Of a stretch of 64,000 bases of DNA, positions 35,288 through 47,900 are shown in pieces. Source of the DNA: Ctena decussata (Eukaryota; Mollusca; Bivalvia; Lucinida; Lucinidae); the NCBI GenBank assembly GCA_963989385.1, contig OZ022503.1, positions 90,468,638-90,532,637 of the forward strand, in the 5' to 3' direction. The position numbers and the translations under genes are program-made. A model generated the notes under the pieces. The model was given only the letters and a program-made list of their open reading frames with translations. It was not told where the DNA came from and ran no database searches. Positions within the stretch are counted from its first letter, which is position 1; every line of letters begins with the position of its first letter.

Positions 35288-38200
35288 CATACATACATAC
35301 ATTCATACATACATACATACATACATACATACATACATACATACATACATACATAGTGTAAATACATACATACATAGAGTACATACATTCATACATAGAG
35401 TGTAAGTTGTAAAATCGATTTGCGACAACAAATGATTCGAAATATCGGTTAAAACTGCAAGAGTATAAATTTGCACCAAGTATGCACTTTGAATACTTAA
35501 GTCGAGTGTCTTCAAACTATCTCAATTTATGTGCAGAGTATTAGTACTGATTTACAGTTTACTAACTCTAATACAGTCACATAATCACAATCATGGTTAG
35601 TCATTAATCTATCTATTGTCGTTATGCTACAGAAGCATTCAAAATTGTTCGGGCATACCTTCATGTTTTTCGACCAAATTAAATTTTGTGATTTTCTGTT
35701 TGCTTCTACTGATGAAGAAGCCCTTTTAGAATGGTGTTTTCTTAAAAAAGAAATGAATTCTCATTTTACAGAGTGGATTCCCACCTTTGGGAGCCAATTC
35801 ATTCGTATCAATATAGTTAAAGGAAAGACTTTGCTTCTTTTCGGGTGTACTATTTCTGCCCTAACTGTTTGGAAAGTATTTCTTTTATATACACACACAA
35901 ATACGCAATATCAAAATCCAATTTCTGGTATAAAACAGGGGCCGTATTCATAAAACGACTTAAGTGGTTGCTATGCTGTTGCTATGGCTAAAACTGTATG
36001 AAGGAGATTCCCTACAACTATGAAATTTGCTCTGGAGGAACAGTCTAAAAAGACTGTTCCTCCAGACCAAACTTCATAGTTGTAGGGAATCTCCTTTATA
36101 GATATTTTGCCTTAACAACAGCATAGCAACGACTTAAGTGGCTTTTTGAATACGGCCCCTGTTCTATCATGACTCAACCTTGAGAAAGCTCCTTCTTACT
36201 GCCTTACAAAATGTAAATCTCCAACTGAAACTGATGTACAAGTTCAAGCTGTTCCAAACATGTTCTGTGCCTCATGTCTTTGTATTAAAATGCCAATTTG
36301 ACAGTGCTAAACAGGTATGAACTCAGATCATGCGAATCACATTGGAGCTGAACTGCAAATTTCTACCCACCAGTGTGTTTTCTTCCTTTTCTTACTGCGG
36401 TGTACTGAGATAATAACATTTAAAATCTCGTAAATGCATCTGTCTAGTATAGTATCTTCACAAATAAAAAATAAAGAAACAATATTGTTATGAGATGCAC
36501 AAATGAATTATTTAGTAGTTAAAGTTTCATTTCAAGGGATAAAAACGTACTGTCTATTTAAGTTCATGTTATTTCTATAGTTAGGAAAAGCAAACCAAGC
36601 ATAGTTCATTAATGAAAGCTACACTGTAAGCTAAAGCTTCGTTTTGTCATTCAGCTACAATTTGTGGAAACTACTATTTGTATTTAGTCATCCAAAGCTC
36701 GACAAAAAGCCTAAGCATCTACAGACATTTGAACTCCACAATTCACATTAGTCTTTACTCACGAAATAGTACTCTGGGTGTGACTTTGTTGCTATTTTAG
36801 CATTTCGTCGATAATTTAAGTTCCGTTCTCTATAATCCTTAACGAAAGTCAAAAAGAATTATTTACTTTAGCGAATGGCTACACTTTCGGGGGAAGACCT
36901 CTTGGCATTTTTTTCCTGTCTAGAAAGAACACTGTTACTGTTGGGACTTTGATGTGGAATGACAATGACTTTTTAATATTTAACTGACCAAGTTGCTTTA
37001 AAATGCTTGATAAAGAAAATAGACTATTATATACAAATGCTACACTACGACCTAATGCGGCAACCAATATCAGAAATTTAACGCTATTTCTTTTATATCT
37101 ACAAATACACTTTTTTTTAACTAATATGAAGCTTGTACAGGAGGGCTCATTATAAAACTTCCTGTTTCAATTCTACGCAACCACACCGCACGGGTAAAAA
37201 TCAGTACGTAGTGTGGTAGGTCTTTCTTTCAAGGCTGGCATGATACTTCCTAATTCCAAAATCAATGAGTTGGAATTAATATTACACACATGAAAGAAAA
37301 AAATAATAATAATAACATTTTCAGGAAATGGCACTGACCAGAGAAAGTTACACAGTTTACACAAGCTGAAAGCGTACATATAATTTTTGTAAAACATATG
37401 AAATGACTTTTAGAAATTTAGGCAGAAGGAATATCTTAAATGTCTTATTTCTGGCCAAGTAGTAAGTCTGGGGCCGTATTCATAAAACAACTTAAGTCGT
37501 TGCTATGCTGTTGCTAAGGCTAAATTTCTTGGAAGGAGATTCCCTACAACTATGAAATTTGCTCTGGAGGAACAGTCTTACAAAGACTGTTCCTCCAGAA
37601 CAAATTTCATAGTTGTATGGAATCTCCTTTATAGATATTTAGCCTTAGCAACAGCATAGCAACGACTTAAGTGGCTTTATGAATACGGCCCCTGTTCTCT
37701 GTTACCACGCGTTATGAGGAAACCTGTTTCTTTGTATATGCCAAGTACACATGCTAAGATCTTCGCAGATGGTCAAGGCCAGTGAAAGTTTGCTGACAAT
37801 CATTGCATTTTAAAGCTTATAATGACATTTTGGACTGTTTGTGCGTGCATGAAACTGGCATAAAAATTATAAAAGATCTCATCATGACATAATGGTGTCA
37901 TTGCTACATCTAATAAAATCTATTTACATCCGAATGCCTAAACTGATCCAGCTAGCAATTAGCTGCTAAGACTATCATTTATTTTGCAAGTGCATTACTT
38001 ACACTTTTGCAGTAGTAATAATCTGGTTTTTGATTTTGTTCATTATCCAGAGGGTCCTAGAGGTAAATATAATTACTAAAAAAATAACAGTTGTTCAAAT
38101 ACGGACGTAAATGAAAAACTACAGCTGTTTATTGCTCCTGATTCATTTATCAAAGATTTCCTCCCTCGTTTGAAAAGGTTTCCATGCATTTATTGCATAT

Positions 38201-38940
38201 TTACTCCATAATGGTCTAATCAGACATTTGATATCAGTCTGGAAAATAATTTTAGTCTAAGATAACTTTGAAGCCAGAAAGGAGGCCATAGAATCGTGGA
38301 CCGTACTTGAATTGTCATATAAGCTTGTGCTGATTTAAGTTGACGAATAGCCATTTATGCCGCCGAATAACTTATGTGCCAATGGTCTTCTATATGTCTT
38401 GGCACACACTAGACTGTGGACAGATGTCCGGATTTACCTATATGGTGTGTGAATACACCGAAAATGCAGACACATAAAATAATGACCACATAAGATATAT
38501 ACATTAAAATTATATACTGCTAAAAATATTTAAATTAGCAGCACCGTATATGTACTGTTAACACAAAGTTGGGGATATTAAGTTTTTAAAAATGGTAAAG
38601 ATTTGAAAAAAAAATAACAAATCCATATGAAACTTCAAGTGTTCGTCAGACAAATATTCGATAAGACATTTTGCATCGCAATTTGGATGGAATATTCTGT
38701 CACGTGATCTGCATTCATTTCATTTTAGACAGGGGTCGACACTCAAACTTCACTCGAATCAGGTATGGCAACAGTTCCTTTTCAGCTTACAAAATTTACA
38801 CAGAAACACTCGCCATGTTTCATTTACATGTAACAAGCTGAATATCGGGTTTGCCCTCTGTTTCGGCAAAAGAAAGCGTGCACGCCATAAACGTCTAAGT
38901 TTTTCGGTGACTCGATTTACCTATACGATTTTTGTTTTCT

Positions 38941-38972
<32 letters not shown>

Positions 38973-41900
38973 CGCAAAATGACAGTTTTGAAGAAGAAAA
39001 AAATCTTTTAGCATACAAAACTTAAAACTGTATTAAAGGTCAGCTTAGTTAAAGAATTTGAAAGAATTTTTGTTCCAATTTGCCACATTTTAGGCCTGAT
39101 CCCCTGTCTTAGACTAATTGTATGCAGATCACGTGACAGGATATATCGTACAAACTTTCATGAAAAGTGTCTTAATAAATATTTATCTTATCGATACTCT
39201 ACCTTGCTGTAGATGCTACAATTTTTCATAGCTTAATATCCCCTACTTTTAATGAACAGTATAATTTCCATTAGTCTCTGTAAACTCTTCATCGTAAAAA
39301 CTAATTAATAGGTTAGGATTCAATGTCTATTTGAGCCGCGACACGAAAAACCAAACAAAGTGGCATGTGCGCCCAGTGAAGACTCAAATCATGCCGACAG
39401 CAAAGAGTCCAATCAGACTGGGCAGATGTCCAGGCTGATCGGAGTCTAAGCTGAGCGCACAACCACTTATCTGGTTTTGTCGTGTCGCGGCTCATTTGCA
39501 GACATTGATGCCTAGCCAATTTATTAGTTTTGATGATTTGATGATGAGATTTATGTAGAGAATAATAGACAGATATAGTGCTCCTTTAAATATTTTGAAC
39601 ATGCAGTGAAAAATATACACACACATTGTAGCTACAAAAAATGAATTCTTGGATCAGACTGCCTGATCCAGGAATATATTCTAATGATTAGGGAAAAATA
39701 ACGAAATTGAGTACGACATACAAAATGAAATGCCGATTTTCAGCCTTTAATTTGGATGAAAGATTCTAATTTATTTCTATTTAACGCGTCTTTAAAACAC
39801 TTTTATGTTTGAAAATCTAAAATAGACGAGAACCTTATTTCTCGATGCCATAAGTCTGATAAGCATGAAGCAAGGCCCTTGAAATATCATGAGGAAATAA
39901 GATGCCAATGGCCGAAAATAATGTGTTATCGGGACTGTTGCCTTTGAGATGCTTTCAACTGGAAGGGTTATGGTAGCTTAAGCTAAGAGTTCCTATACTT
40001 TCTTTGATGCCTACAAACTGGGAATCATGCAATTAACAATTAATGCATAAAACAGACGCTTTATACTTACGTAGCTCATTTTCTCTTATCTTCTCTTGGC
40101 CTGGAATAAAGAAGAAAACAATCCCAAGTTTGAGATTAAACTACTGCAGCCAAACAGGTCGTTGAGGATATAATGAATGAACAAATGTAAGCGACAGTAT
40201 AGAGCAAACGTACATTTCAACACAAAATGAGTACATTCAGTTGCATTATTAAATGCATTTTGTAAACCAATATAATTTCTACATAAATTAAGAGGCGTGC
40301 TTTATGAGCGCACATGAAGGCACCGTTTATGCGTGTTTATGTTCTCTCACCATTGTTACAACGGAGAAAAGAGAACATGTTTGAGACTTCCTGTTTGCTT
40401 GCTTCCTCGAACAATGAAGTTCTTTCAAACAGAGGTATAATGTTTAGGTAAGATTTCATCTTAAGCAAAAGAATTCTCTGCTTAAAAATTAACCCCAACC
40501 CCTAACCTCCGCCCACCTACACCCTCCGCCCCCTCTCACCCCTGAGTTGCTCTCCGTAACACTGTAGCTATAAATCTTAAAATGGCAGTCATCATAGTTC
40601 ACTTTCGCTTTTAGCAGAGATAGTGACGTTTTCAGAAAAGGTGAGCTTAAGATGATGGATAACACACAACCAGGCAGTTTCTATTTTTAAATGACACATG
40701 GTCTTTCCGATTTTTGACATTTTGAAGTGTTTCACGGTCTAAACTTCAAGCGCCTGTGGTGAGACAAAGTGCTGGTGGCTAGAAGCCTGCGTATTTCGTA
40801 TTTAAGGGTTTTCTGTTGCTCCATCGCGCGCTACATGTGTAATACTACTCTCGTGTTATTTTGTTTGCTGCACATAGTGACAGTACAATGTTGGATATTC
40901 CGGTCATATTCACGTACTTTGAGGTTATTGCAGACGATTTTGGTGGTGTGGATCACCGTCTTTGAGGGAGGGTAACATTGGGTGAGTGAGTGAACTCGGG
41001 TTTAGGGGAACATTGGAGGGGATGGGAGGGTGTGAGCGTAATTAGCATTTTTGTGCTCGGGAACGTAGATGGAAAGCTTATTATTCTAGCGAATCTGTAC
41101 TGAGGTATATAAAAAGGTATGCATGCACTCCCATGACCTCTTCACAATTAGTTTTGACAATTTAAAGCAAAAGTCATTATAGGGCCTGAAACACACTACA
41201 ATGGACTCGACAGTATCGGATCAAGTTCCATTAAACTCCTGTTTTGTTGACTGTGAATGCTAAAAGTATGTATGTTTTGACACATAACAATTGAAAAATA
41301 TCCCTTCTATCTATCCATGTCAAAATATTTACGAAATTTATTCCTTTAAGGGCAGATAACCTATCGAGACTTACAGGGGGGTCTTACGACAGTAACGAAT
41401 CAGGTGCGACAGTATCGGATCATACGATACTATTTTATACGAGAGTTTCTCGGAGGCATTCTGAAAACCTTCTTAGCTTCATTAATTTTGCTACATAAAC
41501 AGTTGGACCTATTAAACTCTCTGAGAAAACTTTTACGGCCTTTCAACGATATTTTTCATGTGGTCCTTCACCAGCAACGGTTATGTCTGTTAAATAAAAG
41601 TAAAATGAATACAAAAGTACAAGCATGCCAAAAATTCTTAACTCAGTAATCCCCTGCGCCCCATAGCACGGAACTACTCAAATAGTAAAGATCATAACCT
41701 GCCTCTGCAAAGTGTAGACCCTGATAAGACCGTAGTGTCTGATCAGGATCAACAAATTTACGGTGATTTTCCGCCCTAATGATATTTCAGTGCAATCAGT
41801 GTATAAACACTACATGGTCATTCAACGAGTTCTCCGGCATTAATCTGAGTCTACACAGTGTACAACTGTCCATCCGATGAACGCCACAACACACATGCGA

Positions 41901-44900
41901 GCTTATCTCGAATGTTTCTTCAGAATGTTTAGCAGAAGCTTAGTTCTGCTACGCATAACCTTCATTATCATATGCTAGCATGTGGGGCGTGGGATGGGGG
42001 TGTTTTACAAAAAGGATGTTGTCTTAGTTTTATACTCTCCTTTGAAAGAAGACACAGCAGCCACTCAGATAGTTGATTTATGACTTGTTTTCAGCATCAG
42101 ACCATACATCCAACATGCAGTTTTCCAGCTTAGGCCTGCATTTCAGTTCATATTATATAATGATCCGTTACTGTCGCACATTAGTGCCCCACTTTTCAAG
42201 TCTGCAGTTTCATCAAATACTGGGATGTCACAAAAATAATGACTGCCTCCAGTTTTAGGGACGCTAGGACACATTACAAAGCAAAATTGGTTTCAATCGC
42301 CTAATGATAAAATAGTTTAAATAACCGAAATCTATTTTGGGGTTAACGAGCAACAGGCAAAATGCAAGCGCCGCTGAAGAGGGTCCAAGCTTTTCAACAA
42401 CTCTGATTTGTTTCACAGCCGCAGATTTCGATCGAATTTTTTACCCTGCACTTTGCTGTTGGTCTAACTTGATGACTGTAATATAATGGTAACAAAAATA
42501 TTTGCTTCATTTGTGAGAAAAATGGGTGATAACTTACGAGTGATCCGATACTGTCGATGATCCGATACTGTCGAGTCCACTGTACTGGTTCAGACGCTAC
42601 GGCCTAATCACCCAAATATTTTAAGCCCTTTTTATGTATAATTCAAGGATGTTTTATTGTTTGACGATAGCTGATCATGGTTATTTACAATGACGAACTG
42701 AAGCAAGAAGCCTTATGCATGATATTTTTCATGTATTTTTACCCTTGATAGTGTTAGCTCCAGCTCCTTGTGTTGGTTTAGAAGACTTTATAGACCTTTC
42801 GAACTGGTAGAGCCGTATTGATTGATTCTTTTTGTGTGTGTTGGCGTGTTTAACGGCCCTTTGAGACAGTATTTCAGTCTATATCGGGATGTCTCCCAGG
42901 GATAGGGGGAAAGAACAGAGATGATAGCGAGAGAAAACATGCACAAACAACCCCCATCCGCACCTACTGCAAGCACAGTCGGACCTTGCCCTACACTGTT
43001 CCAAATCAGTAGGACGCCCCGGCACTGGAATTAAACACAGCACCATCGCACCAACCGATCAGCCCAGGTAGAGCTATAATACAAATATGTCTGTTCCTAA
43101 GCAGTTGGTACATACCTTTTAAGATTTTCTCATGTAAATTATGTTGTAGTTGCCCCATTCCCAACAAGCCTTTTTATGATTATAATCGTAAGATTTGTTA
43201 CTTTGAAAAACAAATTGATTACATTTGCATGTCTCCTAGGGTAAAGAATTTGGTTGAGCATATTTAAGCACCACTGACCTGTTTTGCGGTGCGTACCGTA
43301 AGACATTTAGAAAATGGGACACCTCAAATAATTACCGTCAGTGTCCTAAATATAGAACAGTTTTGTCTTATGCTGTAATGCGTCAGAAGGGTTTCAACTG
43401 GAATAGCAAACAGAGTAGACCCTGATAAGACTGCTCCCTTTTGGGAGCAGTCTGATCTAGGTCTGCACTGTTTGCTCATACCTATCTGTCCAATATTTAG
43501 AATTTTTACAGAACTCATTATGCAAAAATAACCGTTTCTTTAAGAGAAATGATACTTATTCAATAAGCACTGCCACTTAAATGCACGTTTGAATTTGGGT
43601 TTTCAATAGACAGCGATATCAATAATCGTTCTTTTTTGTATCACCATGTCTGTGAAGTTTCTCTTTCATTTTATATTGTATTTACCGAAACTATTTGGTA
43701 AAAGCTATTAACAGTAATGAAGTCGTCCATCTCCGAAGCTGAACAATTCATTATTTTTGTCTTCTCTTGGGATGCTTGATTTAGTGTTGGTAATTTACTT
43801 GAGCAGTATGATCTGGGTCCGTACTGATTGCGAATGTACAATATTTCGACTGTTTTTGGTAAAAAGTTAACTAAATACTAGGAGTTTAGCCTTGAAAAAA
43901 TAACATTTTCCCATGTTACAACGTATTATTCAATATAAGACTTGTGAGAAAATTAATGAGGGCTATGCCAGGTGAAAATATGGCACATTTGTTTACATTT
44001 GCGCCAGTCGTGTAGAACCTATACATTTGATAAGATCTTAAACTTTAAAGCCCATGCAAGTTTGTTTGCAGCTTCCTGACATCCATGATTTCACTAGCAG
44101 AACAAACTATAAGTTCAGTGGCATATGTTATCAAAAACCATTGTATGACAGACATAAGTTATAATAGACTGAATGAGAAGCAAAACGTCCTGAAGCTGAA
44201 AGGCCGACTGTTCAGGACTATATTCGTGTGATATGTTTGTCGTTTCACATTTTTAGAATCATCTGCCCGAGATATCCAATTTCCGATCTGGCTATATTCA
44301 TAGATAATGAAATGATCGGGCTGACTTTCGCTGGTCAGTGGTCACACATATAGCTCGGCACAGCTACTCGTACCACAAGTTCAATAACGAATAAAAGCGT
44401 TCAGAATTTCGACAGGCCCATTTTCAGCACAAGGGTTATTTGAATAAAATTCTATAATTTCTCCAGAAGATCCTGTTCCGTGCAAAAATATGTAGGCTTC
44501 ACATGATCAGGCGCCTCTTTTTTGTTTACGAGGGTCTTTTTATGGAGCGCTCGACATTAATGGGCTAATTATTATTCGCTGGTGTTGAATGGTACTAAAT
44601 TATATTGTAAGAAAGATTCGATCTGTAGATGGATCAATTACAAAGGCATGGAGAGGTACTAAATTAAAAAACGGTTGAATAATACACTGCAAACGTGTCC
44701 ACTTGTTCAATACTAAATTGTTAAACCTGCTAAGGCCGTTTTTTTATCTTGGTAATATTCGTAACAACGCAAGGGTAAGTTCTGCTCAGTATACAAGAAC
44801 GAAAATTAAACGTAGGCCTTGAGTGAAAAGTGTTCAACTTTGAATGTAAACAAATCCAGTCAGCCATCCTCCCTCCCCCCCCACCCCATCCCTTATTTCA

Positions 44901-47900
44901 ACTCCTACTTCAATCATCATTGTATAAAGCTCGAGACGGCCGCCTCTGTAAGATCACTAAATGAAACATCCTCATTTTATAGCACGGTCCCCAGATACCC
45001 GAATCTTTAGTAACGTGCAATATCTACAGTAGGTATCGTGCTATAAGTCAGAGTATGGTTCGTTCATCTCTCCATGCAGGTGGACAGCCATATTCTGTCA
45101 ATCGACGTGCAATTAAAGAGGGAAGCAAAGTTATTAACCATGACTGGGTTAACCAATTAATATTTTCTGGCTTAGGAAAACAATTCTGCAGGGCACAGTG
45201 AAAGGAAAAAGAAGAGATAGACAGAAGACGATGTTGGAAGGAGTGGACAGGGATGGACTTTGCTAGCTCAACTAGGTCAGTTGAAGACATGAAGACAGGA
45301 CTAGGTGGAAAGGGATTGTTGTAAAGTCATCTTTGGTGCCCCCCATCCCCCCCCCCACCCCCCCCCCCCCCCCCAACGACCTCGGAAGGTTGATTGGGGG
45401 ATTATGGGATAGACTAGCCTAGACTAGAGCAGACTGGTTGGTCAAAGAAGAAAGCTTGTGTTTCAACGCTGCAGGAACTGTGGAGTTAACCTGGCAATAT
45501 GAGGTCTGACACTATATTGCTGTAGGTTGACCTGCTGGGCCTGTGTTTAAATGAATGACACGGTTCAGGTGTCTGACTGATGTACGCCTGAACATATTGC
45601 CAGTCACTACAACAAGACATGTCTTTGTCACCCATTATACCCACCAAAGCGGTTCCTTTGATGGATGCGGGCATCAGCAAATTGCTCTCTTCTCCTACAG
45701 TAGACCCTTACACGACCATCTGCATGGATAAATTTGAAACATAGCTTATCAATGAACAAAATATTGTTCCTGTCCACGGGTGTCGACCACAAATGATGTC
45801 GATTCCCGTTCACTAGACAGCTCTGTAATATGTCCGTAGTAACATTTGAGTCCCTGATCTAGCCACACGCATAAGAGTTACCCTTCGGAAGCATGATTGG
45901 GATAAAATTACCAATACAAAGAATACTATTACAAAATATGCAAAAGTTAGTTTATTTATTTCAAAAAGAAAATATTCTATGAGATTGTGTTTGCCAGCCT
46001 TTTATTTGCGGGTTTACTAAATGGAACAAAATATTTGCTTTGCGAACTCTTAGCTATTAAAATAGTCATATTAACATTTCGTTGGAAAGGTTTCATTCTA
46101 AAGTCAAACAATCCTATTCAGGCTTTGTCTGTTTTAAAAACTGGACCATTTAGATGAAAAGCTACCGTATGACATGTCAGAAGCGAATTCCGATCTGCTT
46201 CTTCTCTGTTCGTAAACACAGTTTGTATATCCTGGATAAACTTAACAGTAAAAAGGGAAAAGTAAAAAGTATGCAAAGACCAGGAACTGAAACAATCAAA
46301 ATCCAAATCCAGCCCTCAAACCATAGTTGGAAACAACTAAGATTACAAATAATCAAGATACAGAGAACATATGGCCAACCGAGTGAGCAGCTTGTTCCCA
46401 AAAGGTGGCCACTCAGCAACCCAAACCGAACCAAAAATAATAATAACATACATAAGGTAAAACATCACAGAAACTCTGACACCAAAAACAGGCAACAAAG
46501 AACCACAACAGAACTACCGCCTTGGAACGGTCAGTAATGAATTACTGGGGGGCTTAAATCGATTTTACAGGCCCAACCTCACCCTCAGTTTCTGAAGTGG
46601 TACAAAACATTTAGTTGGTTGTTCGGTTCGCATGATAACCCTCTGATTATCTGCGCAAATACACAGGTTGAGTAATAAGTCCCTTTTCAGGTAGTTGTGC
46701 TCAAGTCTATTTACTCTTCGCTTTATGACACTGTCACAATTATTTTGTATAACATGACCTACCATTAAACATTTAAGAATTCTGTTTAAACATAATCTAC
46801 TTAGAGATTAAAAACAGTTTTGAACTAGAACTGTCGGACAAGCCGACTATACCCCCGCTTAACAGCTTTAGTAAAATGGTGTTAATTTCATTGCAACATA
46901 GAGAGAGCGAACTCACTGTCAATATGTATAGCCAATATCAAATGTTCTACTAATATTTCTATGAAATACAGAATAAATATTTCACATGGACAGAAAAACA
47001 AGCCCCTGTCAACTCATACACCAAATATGAACCATCTACCTTCAACAGTTGCTGAGAAATCTTATACGAAAAATTACAGTCCTGAATGCATGGACAGAAT
47101 ACATGGAGAGAAAAATAAGTGAACAAATACAGGGAAGAACAAACTGGAGAAAGCCGGTCTGCTATCCCACAATACAACTTGTCCTTGTCAGTCTGTATAC
47201 CAAATATGAACTTGCTATCATACATGGTTGAGAAGATATCTTTGACCAAAAAATTGGAGTGAAAGAAAAAGGAACAAATACAGGGATAAACAAGCAGGAG
47301 AAGGCTTGTTCTCAATCCCACGATACAACTTGTCGTTGTCAATCTGTATACCAAAGATGAACTTTCTATCTTAAATGGTTGTGGAGATATCTTTGACGAA
47401 AAAGTGTTATGGAATAACGAAGGACGGACGAACGAACAGATGTAAACCAGTATACCCCCCACTTTCTCAAAACACATCGTCACCAACATGTATGCTAAAT
47501 CTGACCATTCTAGCTTGCATGACTGTGGAGAAATCTTTAATAAAAAATTTCATTATTCAAAGTATGTAAAGAAAGAAAATTGGACAAATACAGGGAAGAA
47601 TACGCAGGAGAAGACTAGTTTGCAATTCCACGATACAACACATCATCATCTACCAGTATACCAAATCTGACCATTCTAGCTTGCATGGTTGTGGAGAAAT
47701 CTTTGACAAAAAAATTCAATATTCAAAGTATGGAAAGAAAGAAAATCGGACAAATAAAGGGAAGAATAAGCCGGAGAAGGCTGGTTTGCAATCCCACGAT
47801 ACAACACATCATCAACATGTATACCAAATCTGACCATTCTAACTTGCATGGTTGTGGAGAAATCTTTGACGAAAAATTTCATTATTCAAAGTATGGAAAG

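Noticed and set aside
35172..35515. Met/Tyr/Val/Cys-rich open frames
   Set aside because: Pure translation of a (CATA)n microsatellite.
35624..35953. 109-codon plus-strand frame
   Set aside because: No domain, no homology recognised, antisense inside an intron next to a MITE, and ends in the MITE flank.
46154..46537. 127-codon plus-strand frame as a host gene
   Set aside because: No splice links to either gene and a biased Lys/Asn/Gln/Thr composition; kept only as an unassigned possible transposon remnant.
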